From: DATCKG01 sp036562385
GTDB lineage: Bacteria; Bacillota; Sulfobacillia; Symbiobacteriales; Symbiobacteriaceae
NCBI GenBank assembly: GCA_036562385.1
Contig: DATCKG010000105.1
Span: 1-24,111 of the forward strand
DNA length: 24,111 bases
Reading direction: 5' to 3'
Positions 14,501 through 20,618 of the stretch are shown in pieces. Within the stretch, counting starts at the first letter, position 1, and every line of letters starts with the position of its first letter. Below the pieces are notes generated by a model. The model was not told the origin of the DNA. It did not search any database and was given only the letters and a program-made list of their open reading frames with translations. A program made the translations under genes and the position numbers.

Positions 14501-14884
14501 TTACTTGTTGCCCGCGCTCTTCAGCAGCGCCTCCAGTTGGTCGGAAAGTGTCATGGGGTCAAAGGGCTTCACCAGATACCCGATGGCCCCCAGTTCCTTA
14601 CCTTTCTGTATCTCAGACTGCTGCGCCCGCGCACTCAAGAACACCACGGGGATGTCCCGAGTCGAACTCTGCTCCTTCAGGCGACGGCAGGTCTCATATC
14701 CGTCCATTTCCGGCATCATCACATCAAGCAGAATCAAGTCGGGGTGTTCCGCGGCGGCCTTCTCCAGTCCCTCCTGACCGCTGGATGCGACGGATACCTC
14801 GTGACCACCCTTGAACTTGAGCGAGAGCATCACCATCTTTTGAATGTCGGGATCGTCTTCGATCAAGAGGACGCGCCTCGGCAT
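14501..14884 (-). CDS. Stand-alone response regulator receiver (CheY-like)
   Basis: A single receiver domain of 127 aa with no output domain. The acidic pair is IEDDPD (residues 8-13), the phospho-acceptor is D54 in LLDVMMPEMDG, the switch residue lies in VVFLSAR, and the conserved lysine in YLVKPF. The ATG at 14884 follows GGAGGGGG by about 5 bases; in-frame upstream ATGs at 14905 and further lack such a site. It is first in a two-gene operon with the histidine kinase. Without an output domain it must act through a partner, as in phosphorelays, chemotaxis or stand-alone signalling. No chemotaxis gene is in the window. Confidence 0.93.
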   Translation of the reverse strand: MPRRVLLIEDDPDIQKMVMLSLKFKGGHEVSVASSGQEGLEKAAAEHPDLILLDVMMPEMDGYETCRRLKEQSSTRDIPVVFLSARAQQSEIQKGKELGAIGYLVKPFDPMTLSDQLEALLKSAGNK

Positions 14885-14920
14885 ATAACCCCCTCCTTTG
14901 GACATAGAAATCCCGCTCCC

Positions 14921-14949
14921 ATTGTAGGTACTGAAATGCCACATGTCCA
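14921..14949 (-). promoter_or_regulatory. Sigma-A-type promoter of the receiver-kinase operon
   Basis: On the minus strand TGGACA (14944-14949) and TACAAT (14921-14926) are separated by exactly 17 bases, each one mismatch from consensus. Expected start near 14914, about 30 bases before the receiver start codon. Confidence 0.75.
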
Positions 14950-15046
14950 TATTTCGAGCCATTATTCTTTTAGTCCTTGTCTACTTGGATCATAGTATTT
15001 TATTCTGCGGTCGGTACATGATACGTCGTATTAATCGCCAGTGGTC

Positions 15047-15082
15047 AAGAAAGAGGGCCCCTCTTGTAACCAGGGGCCCTCT
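15047..15082 (-). terminator. Rho-independent terminator of the rarA operon
   Basis: On the minus strand a perfect 11-bp stem AGAGGGCCCCT/AGGGGCCCTCT with a 9-base loop is followed by TTCTT. It lies 14 bases after the rarA stop. Confidence 0.85.
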
Positions 15083-15095
15083 CCACCTTTTCACG

Positions 15096-16439
15096 TCATT
15101 TGAGACGGGGATTCTGCTCCGGTGAAACGCTTCGCCGCTCGTGCAGCAGCCGGGCCAGCTCCTTCTCCCGTCCCCGGTCGGTGGGTTCCCAGAAGGGCCC
15201 CTCGATCCCTTCCGGCAGGTACCGCTGCGGTACCCAGCCGGCCGCATAATCGTGGGGATACAGGTATCCCTGTCCATAACCCAGCCGCTCCCCACTGCCG
15301 TACCCAGGGTCCCGCAGGTGCCTGGGCACCGGCGGCGTCTTCTCCCGGCTGACCAGCTCCATGGCCCGGTCGATGGCCAGGTACGCCGAGTTGGATTTGG
15401 GCGCGCAGGCCAGATAGATCACCGCCTCCGCCAGGGGAATCCGGGCCTCCGGCATCCCCACGAAGGACACCGCGTCCGCCGCCGCCTGGGCGATTACCAG
15501 CGCCTGGGGGTCCGCCAGGCCGATGTCCTCGGCCGCGGCGATCACCAACCGCCGAGCTACGAAGCGGGGATCCTCCCCGGCGTAGAGCATTCGGGCCAGC
15601 CAGTAAATGGCTGCATCCGGGTCTGAACCCCGGATCGACTTGATCAGGGCACTGGCCGCGTGGTAGTGCTCGTCCCCGTCCTGGTCATAGACCACCGCCC
15701 GCTTCAGCAGCGCTTCTTCTGCGGCGGCCAGCGTTACAACCCGGCGCCCCTGCTCATCGGGCTCCGTAAGGGTCACCGCGAGTTCCAGGGCGTTGAGAGC
15801 TACCCGGGCATCGCCGCCGGCGGTACGGATCAAGTGCTCCATCGCGTCCTCTTCCACGATCGCGTTGTAGTTTCCCAAGCCCCGGCCGGGAGTCTTCAGG
15901 GCCCGCTCCAACAAGGTGCGAATATCCGCATCCGAAAGGGGCTTCAGCTCAAAGATCCGCGTGCGGCTGACCAAGGGTGCGTTGACACTGACCAGCGGGT
16001 TCTCCGTGGTGGCTCCGATCAGCGTCACGAGCCCGTCCTCCACGTAGGGGAGGAGCGCATCCTGCTGATCCTTCCGCCACCGGTGGATCTCGTCGATGAA
16101 GACAATGGTCCGCCGGCCGTACTGCCCCAGCCGCGCCTTGGCCTCCTCCACCACCCGGCGGATGTCGGTCACGCCGGAGGTGACGGCGTTGAGCTGCTCA
16201 AAATGGGCATCCGCGAGGGACGCTGCGAGCCGGGCCAGCGTCGTCTTGCCAGTGCCCGGTGGACCGAACAGGATGCAGGAAGGTACCTTGCCGGCAGCGA
16301 TGGCCTTGCGCAAGAACTTGCCCGGCCCCAGGATGTGCTCCTGCCCCACGAATTCGTCCAGGGTCTGAGGCCGCATGCGCGCCGCCAGCGGCATCTGCTC
16401 GGCCAACCGCTGCTGCCGGGCGTACTCGAAGAGGTCCAT
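15096..16439 (-). CDS. rarA: Replication-associated recombination protein RarA (MgsA), AAA+ ATPase
   Basis: RarA is a clamp-loader-like ATPase that acts at stalled replication forks. The 447-aa product shows Walker A GPPGTGKT (59-66), Walker B FIDEIHR (114-120), sensor GATTENP and the C-terminal RarA tetramerisation region with YHAASALIKSIRGSDPDAAIYW (in pieces) and ALVIAQAAADAVSFVGMPEARI. The usual DEIHRFNK appears here as DEIHRWRK, a mild change. The ATG at 16439 is chosen because AAGGGGGTGA lies just upstream; a longer reading overlaps the methyltransferase. The gap to the methyltransferase stop is only 5 bases, so it is the last gene of a coupled operon. rarA near aspS-hisS and the Rrf2-iscS-mnmA group is the normal Firmicutes neighbourhood. 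Confidence 0.96.
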   Translation of the reverse strand: MDLFEYARQQRLAEQMPLAARMRPQTLDEFVGQEHILGPGKFLRKAIAAGKVPSCILFGPPGTGKTTLARLAASLADAHFEQLNAVTSGVTDIRRVVEEAKARLGQYGRRTIVFIDEIHRWRKDQQDALLPYVEDGLVTLIGATTENPLVSVNAPLVSRTRIFELKPLSDADIRTLLERALKTPGRGLGNYNAIVEEDAMEHLIRTAGGDARVALNALELAVTLTEPDEQGRRVVTLAAAEEALLKRAVVYDQDGDEHYHAASALIKSIRGSDPDAAIYWLARMLYAGEDPRFVARRLVIAAAEDIGLADPQALVIAQAAADAVSFVGMPEARIPLAEAVIYLACAPKSNSAYLAIDRAMELVSREKTPPVPRHLRDPGYGSGERLGYGQGYLYPHDYAAGWVPQRYLPEGIEGPFWEPTDRGREKELARLLHERRSVSPEQNPRLK

Positions 16440-16444
16440 GGCTG

Positions 16445-17605
16445 TCACCCCCTTGCCAGCTCCGCTTCCGGTACCGGCCGGCCGTGATAGGGACCGTAGT
16501 ACTGGTACAGATGACACTCAATGCGGCCGTTATACAGTTTCCGCCGCCGGTCAGCCGGCCGGCCAAAGAGCCGCTCAAACCCCCGGTGCGGCGTGATGAC
16601 GAAGACAGACCAGCCGGGCAGCCGGCGGACAACGCGACCCAACTTCCGGTAGAGCGCTTCCACCGCCTCCTGCTCCCCCAGGCGCTGGCCGTAGGGCGGG
16701 TTGGTGATGAGATAGCCGTAGGGCCTGTCCACCCGCAGATCGCCCACGTCCTGCTGCCGGAAGGTGACGGCATCGGCAAGCCCCGCAGCCCGGGCGTGAT
16801 ACCGGGCCAGTTCCAGCACGTCCGGATCGATGTCGGATCCCACGATCTCCAGTTTCCGGTTGAAATCGGCCAGATCCCGGGCCTCCTCCCGGGCTTGCTG
16901 CCAAAGACGCGCCCCCACCCGCTGCCAGTGCTCGGCGTCGAAATTGCGGTGCAGGCCCGGGGCGATGTTGCGCCCGATCAGGGCCGCCTCCAGCGGGATG
17001 GTGCCCGAGCCACAGAAGGGGTCCAGCAGCGGGCGGTCAGGATGCCAGCGGCTCAGCAGGATCATCGCGGCCGCCAGGGTTTCCTTGATGGGAGCCGTCG
17101 CGGCCAGTTTTCGGTATCCCCGCTTGTGCAGCCCCGGCCCCGTGGTGTCCAGGGTCAGGGTAGCCACATCCTTGTTCAGGGCGACCTCCACCACGTAGCG
17201 GGCACCGCTCTTGGGAAACCACTCCAGATGGTACCGCTGCTTCAGCCGCTCCACAATGGCCTTCTCCACCACCCGCTGCACGGCGGGGACGCTGCTCAGC
17301 TGGGACTGGTGCGACCGGCCGTTGATGTGAAAGTAGCCGTCTGCCGGGATCCACTCGTCCCAGGGAAGGGCCCGGGTCCCCTGAAACAGTTCCTCAAAGG
17401 TGGTGGCGGGAAACTGGCCCATGCGGAGGAGGACCCGGTCGGCTGTCCGCAACCATAGATTGGCGCGGCAGATGGCCAGCTCATCCCCCCGGAAAGTGAC
17501 CCGGCCGTTTTCCGTCTGGGTTTCGTAGCCCAACTGCCGCAGTTCCCAGGCCACCACGGCCTCCAGCCCCATGGGCGCCGTGGCAATGAGGGTCAGTTCC
17601 GTCAT
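16445..17605 (-). CDS. THUMP-type 23S rRNA guanine methyltransferase (RlmL/YpsC family)
   Basis: A SAM-dependent RNA methyltransferase. The N-terminal 150 residues form the ferredoxin-like/THUMP region (LIATAPMGLEAVVAWELRQLGY at the start; NLWLRTADRVLLRMG). The Rossmann domain follows with the SAM loop LLDPFCGSGTIPLEAA (about 191-206), the acidic turn VGSDIDPD and the catalytic NPPYG (about 279-283) typical of N2-guanine methylation. At 386 aa it matches YpsC or the N-terminal half of E. coli RlmL and lacks the second methyltransferase. The ATG at 17605 overlaps the previous stop as ATGA, and the 3' end nearly touches rarA. The exact rRNA target is inferred from the family. Confidence 0.92.
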   Translation of the reverse strand: MTELTLIATAPMGLEAVVAWELRQLGYETQTENGRVTFRGDELAICRANLWLRTADRVLLRMGQFPATTFEELFQGTRALPWDEWIPADGYFHINGRSHQSQLSSVPAVQRVVEKAIVERLKQRYHLEWFPKSGARYVVEVALNKDVATLTLDTTGPGLHKRGYRKLAATAPIKETLAAAMILLSRWHPDRPLLDPFCGSGTIPLEAALIGRNIAPGLHRNFDAEHWQRVGARLWQQAREEARDLADFNRKLEIVGSDIDPDVLELARYHARAAGLADAVTFRQQDVGDLRVDRPYGYLITNPPYGQRLGEQEAVEALYRKLGRVVRRLPGWSVFVITPHRGFERLFGRPADRRRKLYNGRIECHLYQYYGPYHGRPVPEAELARG

Positions 17606-18162
17606 CGTCCGGCTCCCAGGGGCAGATCACAAAAGGGATACCACCGGCCGGGACCGACCTCCCAGCGATAGCACCGGAGCGAAGTCACCGTAAAAGGCGG
17701 CAGACCGGTGAGTTCCCGTCGTGCCTCCGCCTCCATGGCATCCAGCCCCTCCTCATCGATGCCGAACCGCCCCGCGGCCAGGGTCAGGTGCGGGACGAAG
17801 CGATGGGACTCCCGCACCCGCGGATCCGGAGGGATCACGCCCCTCAGGGCCTCCTTCACCGCCCGATGCAGGGGCAGAAGCCCCGCACCGGTCATGCTGA
17901 GGTACAGCACCTGTGCCCGCTCAAACCGGGCCGGGGCGCCGAGCTGCACCTCGAAGGGCTCGATCTGCCGGCAGGCGGCCCGCACCGGCGCCAGAAACTC
18001 CTCCGGCCGCCCCGGCCAGCGGAACGGCGCCTTGATGGTCACATGGGGCTCCACCCGGTGATGGGGATGCCCCCACCGCCCCCGGAAGGCCTCAATCTGC
18101 CCCCGAAGCGGCTCCGGCGGCGTTACGGCAAAGAAATACCGCTGCTCCACGCGCAGACTCAC
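17602..18162 (-). CDS. thpR: RNA 2',3'-cyclic phosphodiesterase (2H superfamily, LigT/ThpR)
   Basis: A 186-aa member of the 2H phosphoesterase family, which opens 2',3'-cyclic phosphates at RNA ends and can join tRNA halves in vitro. The two HxT motifs that give the family its name are visible: EPHVTIKAPF (near residue 40) and FVPHLTLAAG (near residue 126). RYFFAV at the N-terminus is also typical. Length is normal. The GTG at 18162 shares GTGA with the threonine aldolase stop, and the end shares ATGA with the methyltransferase start. The protein is therefore made by coupled translation in the middle of a four-gene operon. Confidence 0.92.
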   Translation of the reverse strand: MSLRVEQRYFFAVTPPEPLRGQIEAFRGRWGHPHHRVEPHVTIKAPFRWPGRPEEFLAPVRAACRQIEPFEVQLGAPARFERAQVLYLSMTGAGLLPLHRAVKEALRGVIPPDPRVRESHRFVPHLTLAAGRFGIDEEGLDAMEAEARRELTGLPPFTVTSLRCYRWEVGPGRWYPFCDLPLGAGR

Positions 18163-19250
18163 CTCTCAGCAGATTCCCCGGTCGCCCCCACCAGCGGAGC
18201 CTGGTAAGCGTCCGGCCCGGCTTTAAGCACCCGGTCGATCCGGTCCAGGGCCTCCGGAATGTCCGCCGCGTCCACATCCTTGTGGGTCACCAGGCGGATC
18301 CGCCGCGGCCCGAAGTGGTTGCAGAGCACCCCTACACGGGCCAGAGCAGCCGCCAGGCGGGGGGCATCCCACCGGCGGTCGAGGATATCAACCATCACCA
18401 TGTTAGTCTGGACCGTCTCCATGTCCACCTGCAGGCCGGAGATATCCTGCAGGCCCTCCGCCAGGCGCCGGGCGTTCCGGTGGTCCTCCGCCAGCCGGTC
18501 CACCATGGTGCGCAGGGCCACCAGGCCCGCGGCCGCCAGCACACCGGCTTGCCGCATGCCGCCTCCCAGTGCCTGCCGGTACCGCCGGGCCCGCTGGATG
18601 AATTCCCGGCTGCCTGCCAGCAGGGACCCCACCGGCGCTCCCAGTCCCTTGCTCAGGCAAAACATCACGGAATCCACCGGCGCCGCGATCTCCTTTGCGG
18701 AGATGCCCTGGGCCACCGCGGCATTAAAGATGCGGGCGCCGTCCAGATGGACCGCCACCCCGTGGCGGTGGGCAATCTCGGCGATTGCGGCAATGTTCTC
18801 CTGGGGCAGGATGCATCCGCCCGAGCGGTTATGGGTGTTCTCCAGGCAGATCAGGGAGGTCCGGGGGAAGTGGGTGTCCCGCGGCCGGATGGCCGCCTCC
18901 ACCCGGTCGGGGTCCATGGCGCCCCGGTAGCCCGGGATCGTCCGGACCTGGCAACCGGACAGCAGAGCGATGCCGCCCACCTCATAATAGAACACGTGGC
19001 TTTCCGCCTCTGTGATCACCTCGTCGCCCCGCTGGGTGTGGGTCAGGATAGCCACCTGATTCCCCTGGGTTCCGCTGGGGACAAAGAGAGCCGCTTCCTT
19101 CCCCATCATGGATGCAGCCAGGGCCTCCAGTTCGTTGACAGTGGGGTCCTCACCGTATCCGTCGTCCCCCACCGCCGCCTCGAACATGGCCTGGCGCATC
19201 TCAGGAGTCGGTTTGGTCACCGTGTCGCTGCGGAGGTCGATGGTTTTCAC
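18159..19250 (-). CDS. ltaE: Low-specificity L-threonine aldolase
   Basis: A PLP enzyme that splits L-threonine and allo-threonine into glycine and acetaldehyde. The 363-aa product shows the N-terminal IDLRSDTVTKPT, the VGDDGYGEDPTVNELE block, FVPSGTQGNQ (phosphate cup, 56-64), the HLDGARIFNAAVA aspartate region (168-180) and the PLP lysine K201 in CLSKGLGAP. The start is GTG at 19250 with AGAAGGGA 6 bases upstream. It is first in the operon with the RNA phosphoesterase, the methyltransferase and rarA. The 120 bases upstream contain no clear promoter, though the trxA terminator ends there, so one must exist nearby. The metabolic link to the RNA genes behind it is not obvious. Confidence 0.93.
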   Translation of the reverse strand: MKTIDLRSDTVTKPTPEMRQAMFEAAVGDDGYGEDPTVNELEALAASMMGKEAALFVPSGTQGNQVAILTHTQRGDEVITEAESHVFYYEVGGIALLSGCQVRTIPGYRGAMDPDRVEAAIRPRDTHFPRTSLICLENTHNRSGGCILPQENIAAIAEIAHRHGVAVHLDGARIFNAAVAQGISAKEIAAPVDSVMFCLSKGLGAPVGSLLAGSREFIQRARRYRQALGGGMRQAGVLAAAGLVALRTMVDRLAEDHRNARRLAEGLQDISGLQVDMETVQTNMVMVDILDRRWDAPRLAAALARVGVLCNHFGPRRIRLVTHKDVDAADIPEALDRIDRVLKAGPDAYQAPLVGATGESAER

Positions 19251-19372
19251 AACAAATCCCTTCTTCCTGCGATGGTTGTGTAGGTGTTTCGTCTGTAGAA
19301 AATTCTCGTTTCGGCCTGTTGATGCCTGCTACCTCCGGTACGCTTGGGCAGCCAGCACCACCGGGAAGACGG

Positions 19373-19415
19373 GGAAAACGCAAACCCCTGCGCCTCCCAG
19401 GGTATGGCGCAGGGG
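19373..19415 (-). terminator. Rho-independent terminator of trxA
   Basis: On the minus strand a perfect 10-bp stem CCCCTGCGCC/GGCGCAGGGG with an 11-base loop is followed by TTTGCGTTTTCC. It lies 24 bases after the trxA stop. The following 120 bases, up to the threonine aldolase start, show no gene. Confidence 0.8.
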
Positions 19416-19438
19416 CCTGAACGTCAGGCTGCGGTGGT

Positions 19439-19771
19439 TTACGCCAGGGCTGCGTCAATCCTGGCTTTCAGTTCCTTCTTGGGCATGAACCCGACGATGC
19501 GCTCCACCGGCTGACCGTTGCGGAACACCATCAGCGTCGGGATCGACATCACACCATAGCGGCCCGCGACTTCCTGGTTCTCGTCGACGTTCAGCTTACC
19601 GACCTTTACGGTACCCTCATATTCAGCCGCCAATTCATCCACGATAGGTGCGATCATCCGGCAGGGACCACACCAGGCTGCCCAAAAATCGACCAGCACC
19701 GGCATCGTGGACTGTTCTACCTCTTCAGCCCAGTTTTCCGCAGAAAAGGTCTTCACCTTGTCGCCGGCCAC
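19439..19771 (-). CDS. trxA: Thioredoxin
   Basis: A cytosolic dithiol reductant of 110 aa with the full thioredoxin fold. The active site is WAAWCGPCRM (near residue 31-40), followed by the KLNVDEN strand, the cis-proline loop MSIPTLMVF and the C-terminal GFMPKKELKARID helix. The start is GTG at 19771 with AAAGGAGG upstream (AAAGGAGGTTATTTCT). It has its own promoter at 19805-19834 and terminator at 19373-19415 and is therefore transcribed alone. Confidence 0.97.
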   Translation of the reverse strand: MAGDKVKTFSAENWAEEVEQSTMPVLVDFWAAWCGPCRMIAPIVDELAAEYEGTVKVGKLNVDENQEVAGRYGVMSIPTLMVFRNGQPVERIVGFMPKKELKARIDAALA

Positions 19772-19804
19772 AGAAATAACCTCCTTTTTCCTATGTGCAA
19801 CCCT

Positions 19805-19834
19805 ATTCTACCCAACTGGCCAATCAAGTGTAAA
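19805..19834 (-). promoter_or_regulatory. Sigma-A-type promoter of trxA
   Basis: On the minus strand TTTACA (19829-19834) and TAGAAT (19805-19810) are 18 bases apart, each one mismatch from consensus. The -35 box overlaps the T-tract of the upstream terminator (19832-19838). Confidence 0.65.
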
Positions 19835-19867
19835 GAAACCCGGCGGCACCCCATCGGCGCCGCCGGG
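19832..19867 (-). terminator. Rho-independent terminator downstream of the 6S RNA gene
   Basis: On the minus strand a perfect 9-bp stem CCCGGCGGC/GCCGCCGGG (read from 19867 down to 19839) is followed by TTTCTTT. It lies just past the TTTTTATT at which the 6S RNA probably ends, and would act as a backup stop. Confidence 0.75.
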
Positions 19868-19870
19868 GCC

Positions 19871-20067
19871 AATAAAAACCCCCACCATGCCGTGTTCCGG
19901 TAGAACATGAACCTGCGCTCCTAGCCAGGTGGGTGCCCTCCCGCCAGTTTCCTGAGTCCCCTGACTCAGCCCGCAGGCTGGGGGGCATTCAGTCCCTGGT
20001 CGGAGTCCGGGCTCCCTTTCTATTGGTGTTCGGTCATTTCTTACCAGGAATCACGCGCACAGCAGGG
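19871..20067 (-). ncRNA. ssrS: Probable 6S RNA
   Basis: 6S RNA binds RNA polymerase by imitating an open promoter. This segment holds no credible gene but folds into the expected long rod of about 197 nt. The ends pair as a closing stem: CCC-UGCUGUG near 20067 with CACGGCA-UGGU-GGG near 19880. A second stem, CGUGA..CC with GG.UCAUG, extends it. Further in is a loosely paired, purine-rich region (about 20040-20000). At the tip is an upper arm, UGCCC..CC.GCC with GGC.GG.GGGCA, crowned by CUGAGUC-AGGG-GACUCAG (about 19968-19951). A perfect TATAAT sits 5-10 bases upstream, and the RNA ends in GGGGGTTTTTATT. In Bacillus the 6S gene bsrA also lies next to aspS, which supports the call. Primary sequence is poorly conserved in this family, so covariance analysis is needed for certainty. 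Confidence 0.72.
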
Positions 20068-20071
20068 AACG

Positions 20072-20129
20072 ATTATAGACTCTTCCTTTCCCTCGGTTTT
20101 ATGATACCAATCGCTCTGGCCCAACTCAA
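20072..20129 (-). promoter_or_regulatory. Promoter region of the 6S RNA gene (two candidates)
   Basis: Candidate 1 is TTGAGT (20124-20129) and TATCAT (20101-20106) with 17-base spacing, giving a start near 20094. Candidate 2 is a perfect TATAAT (20072-20077) without a good -35 box, giving a start near 20066 that matches the closing stem. Tandem promoters and 5' trimming would explain both. Confidence 0.6.
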
Positions 20130-20163
20130 GGCTTGACAAGGGCCACAGCCCACGCATGGAGGC

Positions 20164-20511
20164 TTATCGCAGCGGGCAAATGATTTCCAGCACGTCGCCC
20201 CTCCACTGCATCACGCAGCGGTGAGGGTCCACCCGGGCCGGCAGCGGCACCTCCCGGTAGAAGCTGCGCATCGCCGACTGGGCCCGGAAGAAGTCCGGCC
20301 CCTGGGTCCGCTCCTCCATGGTGCCGTACCCGGCCAGTGCCAGGCTGGTCTCCCGGACCTGTACCTGCACAGTGCGGGGGTCGATGCCCGGCAGCCGGGT
20401 TCGGCACCACAGGGAGCCACCTACCTGCTCGATCTGCACCGTCGGTGCCGCCAAGGCCGGCAGGGCAAAGGCCCCGCGGTGCCGCACCAGGTCCAGCAGC
20501 GAGAGGAACAT
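20164..20511 (-). CDS. Small heat-shock protein (Hsp20/alpha-crystallin family)
   Basis: A 115-aa holdase-type chaperone. The alpha-crystallin domain is visible: LPGIDPRTVQVQVRETSLALAG (about 40-61) is the beta-rich start. A RSFYREVPLPARVDPHRC segment follows, the family's F.R...LP..VD pattern. It closes with WRGDVLEIICPLR. It lacks the usual long N-terminal arm and the C-terminal I-x-I tail, ending with ICPLR, so oligomer formation may differ. The ATG at 20511 follows GAGGGGGG. It is separated from aspS by a terminator and from the 6S RNA by a short promoter region. No HrcA-type CIRCE operator is seen upstream. Confidence 0.85.
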   Translation of the reverse strand: MFLSLLDLVRHRGAFALPALAAPTVQIEQVGGSLWCRTRLPGIDPRTVQVQVRETSLALAGYGTMEERTQGPDFFRAQSAMRSFYREVPLPARVDPHRCVMQWRGDVLEIICPLR

Positions 20512-20540
20512 GCCGCATCCCCCCTCGCTGCCATCTTATG

Positions 20541-20576
20541 AAACGGCGCCGGGCCGTACACGGACCGCCCGGCGCC
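20541..20576 (-). terminator. Hairpin terminator downstream of aspS
   Basis: On the minus strand a perfect 10-bp stem GGCGCCGGGC/GCCCGGCGCC with a 12-base loop is followed by GTTTCATAA. It lies about 43 bases after the aspS stop. The T-tract is weak, so partial read-through to the small heat-shock gene is likely. Confidence 0.65.
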
Positions 20577-20618
20577 GCCCCTTACGCCATATCCGGCCGG
20601 AAGCGGCCGCAGCCGAAT

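Noticed and set aside
19251..19372. Small minus-strand gene between trxA and the threonine aldolase
   Set aside because: The open frame is proline-rich, overlaps the trxA terminator and has no ribosome site at its start.
19832..20129. Cobalamin, SAM or other riboswitch leading trxA
   Set aside because: No conserved aptamer box was found, and a terminator plus a separate trxA promoter cut the segment off from trxA; the fold fits a free-standing 6S RNA better.
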